DNA from: Tepidicaulis marinus | GTDB lineage: Bacteria; Pseudomonadota; Alphaproteobacteria; Parvibaculales; Parvibaculaceae | Length of the DNA: 64,000 nt | Direction: 5' to 3' | NCBI RefSeq assembly: GCF_000739695.1 | Contig: NZ_BBIO01000009.1 | Location: forward strand, 62,001-126,000 | In this document: piece after piece, positions 33,669-42,266 of the stretch | How the letters are laid out: each line of letters starts with the position of its first letter | How positions within the stretch are numbered: the stretch's first letter is position 1 | Position numbers and translations under genes: made by a program | Notes under the pieces: generated by a model | What the model was told of the DNA's origin: nothing | Database searches by the model: none | Seen by the model: only the letters and a program-made list of their open reading frames with translations

Positions 33669-34696
33669 GTATCCGTTCCTTGCAGCTCATGGCCGGCTCA
33701 CCCGCCGGCGGAGCCGAGACTTTTTATGTGACACTGGGCGTTGCGCTTAAAAAGGCGGGCTTCGATGTGCATTTCGGCCTGCGCGCGCATGAAGACCGCG
33801 AGGAGGCGCTGAAAGCGGTTGGCGCGCCGCTTCAGACCTTTCCCTTCGGCAGATGGGATATCGGGACCGCCCTTGGCCTGCGCCGCTATATCCGGGAAGT
33901 GGAACCCGATCTCGTCATGACCTGGATGAACCGCGCCGCCGAACGCTGCCCGAACGGCGATTTCGTCAAGGTCGCCCGCTTCGGCGGTTATTACGACATG
34001 AAATATTATAAGCACCACGATCATGTGATCGGCATCGTGCCCGGTATCGTCAAATACCTGAAAGATTGCGGCTGGCCGGAAGACAGGGTGCATTATGTGC
34101 CGAACTTCTCCCGCGTCGAAGATATGGCCCCGGCGGACCGCTCAGCGCTTAATACGCCTGAAGACGCGCCGCTCCTCGTCGCACTTGGCCGCCTGCATCA
34201 GGCCAAGGGCCTCGACGTCCTTCTGCAAGCCATGACGGACGTTCCCGGCGCTTATCTTTGGATTGCCGGCGACGGGCCGCTCGAAGGCGAGCTTAAAGCG
34301 CAATGCACCCGGCTCGGGCTCGACGGACGGGTGCGCTTTCTCGGCTGGCGCAACGACCGCACGGCGCTCCTCAATGCCGCCGATATGTGCGTCTTTCCCT
34401 CCCGCTATGAGCCGAACGGAACGGTGACGGTGGAAGCCTGGGCCCACCGCAAACCGCTGGTTGCCGCGGCAAGCTCGGGCCCAGCCGAAATGATCAACCA
34501 TGGCAAGGACGGGATGCTCGTACCCATCGACGATGCCAAAGGCTTGGCACAGGCGATCAATCAGGTACTCACCGATAAAACGCTCGCCGCTGAGATCGTC
34601 GGCAATGGCTATGAACGCTTCGAAGCGCAGTTCACCGAAAAGGCCGTGGTGGAAACCTACCGGCATCTTTACGAACACATCGTGCGCACACGCTAA
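33665..34696 (+). CDS. GT4-family glycosyltransferase
   Basis: Starting at ATG 33665 inside the ATGA overlap, the protein has 343 residues with a GT-B fold: N-terminal MAGSPAGGAETFYVTLGVAL and the C-terminal nucleotide-sugar site FPSRYEPNGTVTVEAWAHRK (E-x7-E-like). LVALGRLHQAKGLDVLLQA is the usual GT4 linker strand. It should transfer a sugar in LPS core or O-chain synthesis, consistent with the ligase before it and GT9 after it. The sugar is unknown. Confidence 0.9.
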   Translation: MSIRSLQLMAGSPAGGAETFYVTLGVALKKAGFDVHFGLRAHEDREEALKAVGAPLQTFPFGRWDIGTALGLRRYIREVEPDLVMTWMNRAAERCPNGDFVKVARFGGYYDMKYYKHHDHVIGIVPGIVKYLKDCGWPEDRVHYVPNFSRVEDMAPADRSALNTPEDAPLLVALGRLHQAKGLDVLLQAMTDVPGAYLWIAGDGPLEGELKAQCTRLGLDGRVRFLGWRNDRTALLNAADMCVFPSRYEPNGTVTVEAWAHRKPLVAAASSGPAEMINHGKDGMLVPIDDAKGLAQAINQVLTDKTLAAEIVGNGYERFEAQFTEKAVVETYRHLYEHIVRTR

Positions 34697-34707
34697 GCGG
34701 AAAGATC

Positions 34708-35655
34708 ATGCAGCGCCCCGAGGCCAAAAACATTCTGATCATCAAGCATGGCGCCTTCGGCGACATCATTCAGGTAGAAGGGGCGGTGCATGATGTGCGG
34801 CTGAATTACCCCGCCGCCCGCATCACCGTCATGACCTCGCCGCCCTTTCACAAGATTTTCGCGCGCTGCCCCTGGATCGACGATATTTTTCTCGATGCCC
34901 GCCCGCCCCGCTGGCGGCTGGACCGGATGTGGGCGCTGCGCCGCCGGCTGCGCGCGCAGCCTTTCGATTTCGTGGTCGACTTTCAGAACAATGAGCGCAC
35001 CGCCTTTTACTTCAACCACCTCTTCCCGCCCGTTGCCTGGTCGGGAAAGGTGAAAGGCGCAAGCCACCGCCGCTACACAGAGGACCCGAAGCAAATTCAG
35101 GGCCTTCCCCGTTTTGCCACCCAATTGCGCGATGCGGGCCTTGAGGTGCGCCATGCCGGTGCGCCCGACGTCTCCTGGATGGCCGAAGATGTGAGCGCCA
35201 TACTGGACCGGGCAGGGGTGCGGCCCGGCTATATCGTCCTTATTCCCGGCTGCTCGGCCAAGCACCCGCAAAAGCGCTGGCCGTATTATGCCGAGCTCGC
35301 CGGAAACCTGCACGCTGCAGGCCATCAGACCGTCACCGTGCCGGGGCCGGACGAGCTGGAACTTTGCCGGGCACTCCCCTCGATCATGCTGACGGGCGAG
35401 CATTATCTCGACTGGTTCAAACTTGCAGGGGTTTTAAAGGGCGCTGCTTTCGTCATCGGCAACGATACCGGCCCCTCACACCTTGCCGCCCATCTCGGCG
35501 CGCGCGGCTTCGGCCTCTTCGGCTCTCATCTGGGTGCCGAGCGCACCGGTATCGTCACCGGGCGTTTCGGTGCACTGCAGGCGGAAAAGCTTGCGGACCT
35601 GTCGGCGGAGGAGGTTTTCACGCAGGTGATGCGGAAGCTGGAGCAAGCGGGCTAA
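34708..35655 (+). CDS. GT9-family glycosyltransferase (heptosyltransferase-like)
   Basis: The 315-residue protein opens KNILIIKHGAFGDIIQVEGA and carries IPGCSAKHPQKRWP and NDTGPSHLAAHLGARGFGLF, the standard motifs of ADP-heptose:LPS heptosyltransferases. It follows the GT4 gene by 11 bp and completes the ligase-GT4-GT9 operon. It probably adds heptose or a related sugar to the LPS inner core. Palindromic repeats follow its stop. Confidence 0.9.
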   Translation: MQRPEAKNILIIKHGAFGDIIQVEGAVHDVRLNYPAARITVMTSPPFHKIFARCPWIDDIFLDARPPRWRLDRMWALRRRLRAQPFDFVVDFQNNERTAFYFNHLFPPVAWSGKVKGASHRRYTEDPKQIQGLPRFATQLRDAGLEVRHAGAPDVSWMAEDVSAILDRAGVRPGYIVLIPGCSAKHPQKRWPYYAELAGNLHAAGHQTVTVPGPDELELCRALPSIMLTGEHYLDWFKLAGVLKGAAFVIGNDTGPSHLAAHLGARGFGLFGSHLGAERTGIVTGRFGALQAEKLADLSAEEVFTQVMRKLEQAG

Positions 35656-35669
35656 CTTCCTGCAATACC

Positions 35670-35753
35670 GTCACCCCGGGCTTGCCCGGGGTCCAAGCAA
35701 CTTCGCGAAAAGTGGAAACGTCCATATGGACCCCGGCATAAAGCCGGGGTGAC
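35670..35753. repeat. Inverted pair of dispersed palindromic repeats
   Basis: Two copies of a ~26-base palindrome (GTCACCCCGG...CCGGGGTCCA), 35670-35695 and 35727-35753, face each other in opposite orientation. Each can form its own hairpin (loops CTTG and ATAAA), and together they can pair with each other. The same type occurs at 2044-2080. Confidence 0.75.
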
Positions 35754-35823
35754 AATCGTGCCTGAAGGACAATCGGAATATGGGACCGCCTTCAGCACTA
35801 TGCACGAGGCCAATGCAGCGCCC

Positions 35824-36237
35824 TTACTCGAATTCCGTATAGGATTTTTCTTCGACGATGGAAGCGCCGGTCAGAAGGTTGATGTCCTTCTTCACCGCGG
35901 CGCGTTTGTCGTTCGTTTTATAAACGGCGCGGGCAAGCTCGATGAAAGTGTCACCGAAATCCTTGCGCGCTTCGCACTCGCGAATGTCGTCCTCGATCAC
36001 CCAAAGCGCTTCGTTGATCTTTTTCAGTTCGGCCTCGAGCTTGCGCAGCTCTTGCGTATCGTCCAGATTTTCCGAGCGGGCTTTGGAAAGGACGTCGAGC
36101 TCGTGGCGCACATTCTTCAGCTTGGCCTCATCGCTCATCCGTTCGGACTTGATGCGCAGGATCGTGATTTTGTCGATCAGCTCACCCGCTCCGACTTCGA
36201 TGAAAATGGGTTTGGCCTCTGAACTGCCTTGCGCCAT
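35824..36237 (-). CDS. DUF6165-like protein
   Basis: The 137-residue protein starts near the ATG at 36237. IFIEVGAGELIDKITILRIK, VIEDDIRECEARKDFGDTFI and ELARAVYKTNDKRAAVKKDI are the motifs I associate with DUF6165, a small, mostly helical family often found next to glycan or LPS genes. The function is not known. It lies convergent to the LPS operon and divergent to the PilZ gene. Confidence 0.75.
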   Translation of the reverse strand: MAQGSSEAKPIFIEVGAGELIDKITILRIKSERMSDEAKLKNVRHELDVLSKARSENLDDTQELRKLEAELKKINEALWVIEDDIRECEARKDFGDTFIELARAVYKTNDKRAAVKKDINLLTGASIVEEKSYTEFE

Positions 36238-36332
36238 GGTAACTGCCCTTCCCGATCAGCAACTGTTAGTATGCCCGCCGGTTATAACGGACACTGACGG
36301 GCTTTTCAGCCCCAAAAGGACACGACATCCCG

Positions 36333-36713
36333 ATGCCGTCATTTCCCGCCAGATGGTTTGCCCGCACGAAGCAGAAGGCCGAGCGCTCCGTGGCGATCGT
36401 GGAGAACCGGCGCTACCGGCGCACCTCCTTTCCCTGGCTCGAAGTGCAAATTCGCGGTTTCACGGCAACCGCCAAAGACTGGTCGGCGGGTGGCGTGGCG
36501 CTCGAAGCCGAAGGGCTCGACCTGCGGGTCGGCACCATCGTCAAAGGAGAAGCCGGCTGGGCCGCCGCAACAAAGCGCACACCCTTTTATGCCGATCTCG
36601 TACGGCGCATGCCGGACGGGCAGCTCGCCTTTCGCTGGCTCGATCTCGACCCGGCGTTCCTGCGCGAACTCGATGAGGCAGCCCATGCGGGCGAGCCTGC
36701 CGGGCGGCCTTAA
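36333..36713 (+). CDS. PilZ-domain protein
   Basis: The 126-residue protein has the cyclic di-GMP-binding signature of PilZ: ENRRYRRT (RxxxR) followed about 30 residues later by DWSAGGVALE (D/NxSxxG). Such proteins respond to cyclic di-GMP and control motility, exopolysaccharide or other surface traits. It stands alone next to the LPS genes; a GGDEF cyclase is encoded 9 kb away. AAAAGGA precedes the ATG by about 14 bases. Confidence 0.85.
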   Translation: MPSFPARWFARTKQKAERSVAIVENRRYRRTSFPWLEVQIRGFTATAKDWSAGGVALEAEGLDLRVGTIVKGEAGWAAATKRTPFYADLVRRMPDGQLAFRWLDLDPAFLRELDEAAHAGEPAGRP

Positions 36714-36835
36714 GGACTTCCCAAGCCACCGCAGCGACGCTGCGTCAAAGCGCTAGGCCACCCGCAAAGCCTGACAGATAGAGGCATGCCGCCTAAACTT
36801 CCCTCAACACCATCATTCAAAAAGAGGGAAACGTC

Positions 36836-37654
36836 ATGGCAAGCTACAGCACTCTGAAAATCGAAAAAGAAGGCAGCGTCGACTGGGTCACCTTCAACCG
36901 CCCGGATCAGCTGAACGCGCTCGACACGCAAATGGTCGACGATCTTCTGGATTATTTCGGCGCGGTTTACATGAACCATGACGTGCGCGCCGTGGTGCTG
37001 AAAGGGGCGGGCCGCGCCTATTGTGCCGGGCTCGACCTCAAAGAACGGCCGAACCGCGCCGATAGCGGGGTGGAAAGCGCCTCGGCTTCCCCCCAACCGG
37101 GCCTTGTCAGCCAGCGCCGGATTTCCGAAATCGTCATGCGCATGCGCCGCTGCCCGCAAGCCATCATCTCACTCATCCATGGGCCGGCCTGCGGCGGCGG
37201 CTTTGCCATGGCGCTTGCCTCCGACATCCGCATTGCAGGCGAAAGCGCGAAAATGAACGCTGCCTTCATCCGCATCGGCCTTTCGGCCTGCGATATCGGG
37301 GTGAGCTATTTCCTGCCCCGCCTCGTCGGCGTCTCCGTTGCCTCCGAACTGATGATGACGGGCCGCTTCATCCATGCCGAGCGCGCGCTTGCAACGGGCC
37401 TTGTCAGCGAAATCGTACCCGATGACAAGCTGGTGGAGGCCGCGCGTCCCTATATCGAGGAGATGCTCACCACCTCCCCGCTCGGCCTGCGTCTCACCAA
37501 GGAATGCCTCAACATGAGCATCGATGCAGGCTCGCTGGAGGCGGCCATTGCCATGGAAGACCGCAACCAAATCCTTTGCGCCCAGACCCGCGATTTCAAG
37601 GAAGGGGTGAGCGCCTTTCTGGAAAAACGTGCCCCGGCCTATACCAATAGCTGA
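36836..37654 (+). CDS. Enoyl-CoA hydratase/isomerase family protein
   Basis: The 272-residue crotonase-fold protein has the oxyanion-hole segments YCAGLDLKE and HGPACGGGFAMALASDIRIA. The two catalytic Glu of true enoyl-CoA hydratase are absent: the first position is Phe in GGGF and the second lies in FIRIGLSACDIG, which keeps only an Asp, as in dienoyl-CoA isomerase. It may be an isomerase or act on an unusual acyl-CoA. AAAGAGGGAAA precedes the ATG. A DmdC-type dehydrogenase follows after 176 bp. Confidence 0.88.
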   Translation: MASYSTLKIEKEGSVDWVTFNRPDQLNALDTQMVDDLLDYFGAVYMNHDVRAVVLKGAGRAYCAGLDLKERPNRADSGVESASASPQPGLVSQRRISEIVMRMRRCPQAIISLIHGPACGGGFAMALASDIRIAGESAKMNAAFIRIGLSACDIGVSYFLPRLVGVSVASELMMTGRFIHAERALATGLVSEIVPDDKLVEAARPYIEEMLTTSPLGLRLTKECLNMSIDAGSLEAAIAMEDRNQILCAQTRDFKEGVSAFLEKRAPAYTNS

Positions 37655-37830
37655 GCGGCGGGGGTAGAGTGGGCGCCCATTAACGCAAGGGCGGCAAGGC
37701 AGATTTCCGGGAAAGTGTGCCCGGATCAGCCGGATTTGACCCGGTTCCGGCGGTTTTGGGGCTCGACTCGCGGGCCGTTTTCGGTACACTCCGCGCGTTT
37801 TACTGACAACTTTGAAAATAGAGGGTTGCC

Positions 37831-39687
37831 ATGCCGACTTACAAGGCACCGGTTGAGGATTTCAAATTCCTGTTCCACGAGTTTCTTCAGATCGACAAAC
37901 GCACCGATCTGCCGGGGTTTGAAGACCTGACCCCCGATATGACGACGGCCATTTTGGAAGGCGGCGCGAAATTCTGCGAAGAAGTGCTCCAGCCGCTCAA
38001 TCAGGTCGGCGACGAGGAAGGCTGCGTGCTGGAAAACGGCGTGGTCCGCACCCCGAAAGGCTTCAAGGAAGCTTTCCAGCAATATTGCGAAGCCGGCTGG
38101 AACCGCCTCGGCGCGCCGGAAGAGTTCGGCGGCGCCGGCCTTCCCTCCGTCATCACCTTTGCCTTTTCGGAAATCGGCTCTTCGGCCAACCAGGCCTTCA
38201 CCATGTATCCGGGCCTGACGAACGCGGCTTATTCCGCGCTTGCCGCCACGGGCGAGCCCTGGATGAAAGAACACATCGTACCGAAAATGGTGTCGGGCGA
38301 ATGGTGCGGCACCATGTGCCTGACCGAGCCCCATTGTGGCACCGACCTGAAGCTCATGAAGACGAAAGCCGAGCTGCAGGAAGACGGCACCTACAAGATG
38401 AACGGCACGAAGATCTTCATCTCCGGCGGCGATCATGACATGACCGACAACATCATCCACATGGTCATCGCCAAGATCCCGGATGAAGAGGGCAAGCTGC
38501 ATAACGATCTTTCCACCGTGAATTTCTTCATGGTGCCGAAATTCATCGTCGACCCCGAAACCGGCGAAATGACGAAGCGCAACGGCGTGAGCGTCGGCTC
38601 CATCGAAAAGAAGATGGGCATCAAAGGCTCGGCTACATGCGTGATGAATTTCGACGATGCCGTGGCCTATAAGCTGGGCGGCGCGCCGCAGAAGAAATCC
38701 GCTGAAGGCGGCGAGAAGAAAAAGTCGAAATCGGCCGGCATGGCCGGCATGTTCGGCATGATGAACGGCGCGCGCATGGGCGTCGGCATTCAGGGCATCG
38801 CAGTGGGCGAAGTGGCCGTGCAAAACGGCGCCGCTTATGCACTGGAACGCACGGCGGGCCGCGCGCTTACCGGCGCCAAGAACCCGGATGCAAGCGCCGA
38901 TCCCATCATCGTTTTCCCCGATGTGCGCCGCCTGCTCCTTTCCTCGCGTTCCTTCGTGGAAGGCGCCCGCGCGCTGGCCATGTGGGTTTCCATGCTTTTC
39001 AGCGTGCAGCAGCACAGCCCGGATGAAAAAGAGCGTGAAGAAGCTTCCGATCTGGCCCAGCTTCTTACCCCGGTCATCAAAGCCTACTTCACCGACAAGG
39101 GCTTTGAAGCGGCGAACAATTCCATGCAGGTCTTCGGCGGGCACGGCTATGTGCGCGACCATGGCATGGAACAGTTCGTGCGCGATGCCCGCATCAATCA
39201 GGTCTATGAAGGGGCGAACGGCATTCAGGCCCTCGACCTCGTGGCCCGCAAGATGAGCATGAAGGGCGGCCGCGCGCTGATGACCTATTTCGGCAAGATC
39301 GAAGCCTTCATCAAGGAAAACGAGGGCAACGACAAAATGAAGCCCTTCATCGAGCCGCTGAAAACCGGCTATGAGCGCATGACCAAAGGCGCCACGTGGT
39401 TGATGGAAAACGCCCCGAAGAATTACGACAATGCCGGGTCGGCTTCCTATGAAATGCTGAACATTTTCGGCGTCGTGACGCTGGGCTGGATGTGGGCGCA
39501 GATGGCCAAGCTCGCGCAGGAAAAACTCGAAGCCGGCGAGGGCAATGCCGAGTTCTACAAGCGCAAACTGGTGCTCGCCAAATACTGGCTGGAACGGGAA
39601 GTGCCGAACACAGCTGCTTATCTCGAACGCCTGCAGATGGGCGCCGACACGCTGATGGAACTGGACGAAGACGCTTTCGTCGCTTAA
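37831..39687 (+). CDS. DmdC-type acyl-CoA dehydrogenase
   Basis: The 618-residue flavoprotein is longer than classic acyl-CoA dehydrogenases because of a C-terminal extension, as in DmdC (3-methylmercaptopropionyl-CoA dehydrogenase) and related FadE proteins. MCLTEPHCGTDLKLMKTKAE is the FAD/substrate signature; QVYEGANGIQALDLVARKM carries the likely catalytic Glu. DmdC itself acts in DMSP breakdown, but many relatives oxidise ordinary or branched acyl-CoA, so the substrate is open. A strong terminator follows. Confidence 0.9.
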   Translation: MPTYKAPVEDFKFLFHEFLQIDKRTDLPGFEDLTPDMTTAILEGGAKFCEEVLQPLNQVGDEEGCVLENGVVRTPKGFKEAFQQYCEAGWNRLGAPEEFGGAGLPSVITFAFSEIGSSANQAFTMYPGLTNAAYSALAATGEPWMKEHIVPKMVSGEWCGTMCLTEPHCGTDLKLMKTKAELQEDGTYKMNGTKIFISGGDHDMTDNIIHMVIAKIPDEEGKLHNDLSTVNFFMVPKFIVDPETGEMTKRNGVSVGSIEKKMGIKGSATCVMNFDDAVAYKLGGAPQKKSAEGGEKKKSKSAGMAGMFGMMNGARMGVGIQGIAVGEVAVQNGAAYALERTAGRALTGAKNPDASADPIIVFPDVRRLLLSSRSFVEGARALAMWVSMLFSVQQHSPDEKEREEASDLAQLLTPVIKAYFTDKGFEAANNSMQVFGGHGYVRDHGMEQFVRDARINQVYEGANGIQALDLVARKMSMKGGRALMTYFGKIEAFIKENEGNDKMKPFIEPLKTGYERMTKGATWLMENAPKNYDNAGSASYEMLNIFGVVTLGWMWAQMAKLAQEKLEAGEGNAEFYKRKLVLAKYWLEREVPNTAAYLERLQMGADTLMELDEDAFVA

Positions 39688-39711
39688 ATCCGCTTCCACC
39701 TTGCGAAGATC

Positions 39712-39740
39712 AAACCCCGGCCTTTGCGCCGGGGTTTTTT
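39712..39740 (+). terminator. Rho-independent terminator of the dehydrogenase gene
   Basis: AAACCCCGGC-CTTTGC-GCCGGGGTTTTTT, 25 bases after the stop. Confidence 0.92.
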
Positions 39741-39842
39741 CATTTCCATATGCCATTTGACCGGGCCGCCCGGAAGACGGATAAAATGAGCTTAAGGACA
39801 AGGAAACGGACGGGCCCGCCCGTTCCGTAAAGGAGCTTTGGA

Positions 39843-40811
39843 ATGAGCGATTACGACGCCTCGCAAGTCGGCCAGGAAAAGGGCGATGCCGCCTTCATGC
39901 GCGAGCGTCCCTACGGCGCGTCCTATGAGCCGACTTATTCCGGCGCGCTTTCTTTCCTGCGCACCCGCTATACCCGCGATCTTACCGGCGCCGACATTGC
40001 CGTAACGGGCATTCCCTTCGACCTTGCAACGACGGGCCGCTCCGGCGCGCGCTTCGGGCCGCGCGGCATCCGCGCCGCCTCCACCAATCTTGCCTGGGAC
40101 TGGCCGCAAGGCTGGGATTTCAACCCGCTGGACAGGCTCGCCGTTGTCGATGCGGGCGACTGCGTCTTCGATCCGGGCCGCCCGGAAAGCTGGCTGGAAA
40201 AGATGGAAGAACATGCCCGCGCCATCCTGGCCGAAGACACGGCCATGCTGACCCTGGGCGGGGACCATTTCATCACCTATCCCCTGATCCGCGCCCATGC
40301 AGCGAAATACGGGCCCCTGTCGCTCATCCATTTCGATGCCCATTCCGACACCTGGGAGGACGAGGAAGGGCGGATCGACCACGGCACCATGTTCTACCAC
40401 GCCAAGGAGCAAGGCCTCATCGTGCCCGAACGCTCCATCCAGCTCGGCCTGCGCACCCATAATTCAAAGACCCACGGCTTCAACATGATCCGCGCGCCCG
40501 AGTTCTGCCGCATGGAGCCGGATGCCATCGCCAAGGCGGTGAAGGAAAAAGTGGGCGATCATCCCGCTTACCTCACCTTCGATATCGACTGTCTTGATCC
40601 CGTCTATGCGCCGGGCACCGGCACGCCTTGCGCGGGCGGGCCGACGACACGGCAGGTGCTCGACGTGCTGCGCGCGCTCGAAGGCGTGAACATTATCGGC
40701 ATGGATGTGGTGGAAGTTGCCCCCATTTACGATGTGAGTGAAATCACCTCGCTGGCAGCCGCTACCATCGCTTACCAGATGCTGGCGCTCTATGCGGCGA
40801 AGCACAAATAA
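39843..40811 (+). CDS. speB: Agmatinase
   Basis: The 322-residue ureohydrolase has the metal-binding motifs GGDHF, DAHSDT and DIDCLDP of the arginase/agmatinase family, and is close to E. coli SpeB across its length (GIPFDLATTGRSGARFGPRG, STNLAWDW, FDHGTMFYHAKEQGLI-like segment). It hydrolyses agmatine to putrescine and urea with Mn2+. Guanidinobutyrase or another guanidine hydrolase remains possible. AAAGGAGCTTTGGA precedes the ATG. A GNAT gene follows after 18 bp, and a second polyamine gene (ptcA) lies near the window start. Confidence 0.88.
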   Translation: MSDYDASQVGQEKGDAAFMRERPYGASYEPTYSGALSFLRTRYTRDLTGADIAVTGIPFDLATTGRSGARFGPRGIRAASTNLAWDWPQGWDFNPLDRLAVVDAGDCVFDPGRPESWLEKMEEHARAILAEDTAMLTLGGDHFITYPLIRAHAAKYGPLSLIHFDAHSDTWEDEEGRIDHGTMFYHAKEQGLIVPERSIQLGLRTHNSKTHGFNMIRAPEFCRMEPDAIAKAVKEKVGDHPAYLTFDIDCLDPVYAPGTGTPCAGGPTTRQVLDVLRALEGVNIIGMDVVEVAPIYDVSEITSLAAATIAYQMLALYAAKHK

Positions 40812-40829
40812 CCAGCAACAGAGCACTCC

Positions 40830-41282
40830 ATGCCGCTGACATTCGACCCCCTCCGCTCTTCGGACCGCGCAGTGCTGGAAGAGTTGGTACGCGCCTATTA
40901 CATCGATGACGGGCATGAGTATGACGAGGCGCTGCATGGGCGGGCGCTGGATGAGCTTTGCGCGGGAAACGAGTTCGCGCTCGGCTGGATCATGCGCGAG
41001 GATGGAGAAACGGCGGGCTATGTCGTCATCACGCTCGGCTTTTCCATTCTTTATGGCGGCTTCGATGCCTTTATCGACGAGATCTATGTGACGCCGGAGC
41101 GGCGCGGCAAAGGCTTCGGCACCAGGGCGCTGCATTTCGTCGAGGAAGAATGCCTGCGCCGCGGCCTCAGGCGCATGTATCTGGAAGTGACCCATCACAA
41201 TCCCCGCGCCCGCGCACTTTACGAGCGCCTCGGCTATGAGGATCACGAAAGCTACCTTCTCTCCAAAACGCCCGCTCCTTGA
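40830..41282 (+). CDS. GNAT-family N-acetyltransferase
   Basis: The 150-residue protein has the GNAT core: DEIYVTPERRGKGFGTRALH gives the acetyl-CoA pyrophosphate loop (RGKGFG), followed by the VTHHNPRARALYERLGYED strand-helix. It probably acetylates a small molecule or protein. It starts 18 bp after speB on the same strand, so a polyamine or amine substrate is possible but unproven. Confidence 0.85.
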   Translation: MPLTFDPLRSSDRAVLEELVRAYYIDDGHEYDEALHGRALDELCAGNEFALGWIMREDGETAGYVVITLGFSILYGGFDAFIDEIYVTPERRGKGFGTRALHFVEEECLRRGLRRMYLEVTHHNPRARALYERLGYEDHESYLLSKTPAP

Positions 41283-41417
41283 GCCGGTTCAAATCCGCAA
41301 AGGTGTGGGCCGGATTTGCGGGTGATTCCGCCCTTCCGGCCCCCTTTTCCCCATGCTAGGGTCCGCCCCATCAAAACTGAAATGACGCCTGCGGCGTCAA
41401 GGACTTAAGGGGAAAGC

Positions 41418-42185
41418 ATGAAGAATCTCTTCGATATCAAAGGCAAGGTCGCGGTCGTCACGGGCGGCTCGCGCGGGATCGGCGAAATGATCGCCACGGG
41501 CTTCGTGGAAAACGGCGCCAAGGTCTATATCACCGCGCGCAAGGCCGACGCTTGTAACGCCACCGCCGAGCGCCTGTCGGAAAAAGGCACCTGCATCTCG
41601 CTGCCTTATGATCTCGGCACCATGGAAGGGGTGGAAGGCTTCGCCAAGGAAATCGCCGCGCGCGAGGAGAAGCTGGACATCCTCGTCAACAATGCCGGCG
41701 CCGCCTGGGGTGAGCCGCTCGACCAATATCCGGAAAAAGGTTGGGACAAGGTCTTCGACATCAACCTTAAAGGCCCCTTCTTCCTCATCCAGAAATTGCT
41801 GCCGCTCTTGCGCAAGGCTGCGACCTATGAAAACCCGGCCCGTGTCATCAACACCGCCTCGGTCAACGGCATTGTGCCGCCGGTCCTGGAAACCTATGCC
41901 TATTCTTCTTCGAAAGCCGGCATGATCATGCTGACCCGGCACCTCGCCGGCCGTCTGGCGCGCGAAAACATTCTCGTCAATGCCATCGCGCCCGGCCCCT
42001 TCCCCTCCAACATGATGGCGGCAACGCTGGCGGAAATGGGCGAGGAAATCAAAAAATCGAACCCGCGCGGGCGCATCGGCGAGCCGGAAGATATTGCAGG
42101 CGTTGCAATCTTCCTTGCCTCCCGCGCTTCCGCCTACACAACAGGCGCCTGCATCCCCTGCGATGGCGGTTCGGCGGAAGTCTGA
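41418..42185 (+). CDS. Short-chain dehydrogenase/reductase
   Basis: The 255-residue SDR has the cofactor motif TGGSRGIG, NNAG at the fourth strand, catalytic Ser in NTASVNGI and YSSSKAG (YxxxK) and the PG motif. The Arg-Lys at the second strand (ITARKAD) indicates NADP(H). It resembles 3-oxoacyl-ACP reductase/RhlG-like enzymes; the substrate is unknown. CTTAAGGGGAAAGC precedes the ATG, and a strong terminator follows. Confidence 0.88.
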   Translation: MKNLFDIKGKVAVVTGGSRGIGEMIATGFVENGAKVYITARKADACNATAERLSEKGTCISLPYDLGTMEGVEGFAKEIAAREEKLDILVNNAGAAWGEPLDQYPEKGWDKVFDINLKGPFFLIQKLLPLLRKAATYENPARVINTASVNGIVPPVLETYAYSSSKAGMIMLTRHLAGRLARENILVNAIAPGPFPSNMMAATLAEMGEEIKKSNPRGRIGEPEDIAGVAIFLASRASAYTTGACIPCDGGSAEV

Positions 42186-42210
42186 GCCTTCAAGGCCTTT
42201 ACCAAAAGAG

Positions 42211-42241
42211 AAAGCCCCGGCAGCACTGCCGGGGCTTTTTT
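42211..42241 (+). terminator. Rho-independent terminator of the SDR gene
   Basis: AAAGCCCCGGCAG-CA-CTGCCGGGGCTTTTTT; perfect stem and T tract. Confidence 0.93.
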
Positions 42242-42266
42242 CATTTGCAGAAGGCCAGTACCTAAT

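Noticed and set aside
36836-39687. A dedicated DMSP (dmdC-dmdD) operon
   Set aside because: The dehydrogenase is DmdC-like, but the neighbouring hydratase-fold protein lacks the expected glutamates and no dmdA or dmdB is adjacent, so DMSP use cannot be claimed.
37726-39801. Reverse-strand open frame opposite the DmdC-type dehydrogenase
   Set aside because: No recognisable domain; the forward frame has full acyl-CoA dehydrogenase signatures and a terminator.
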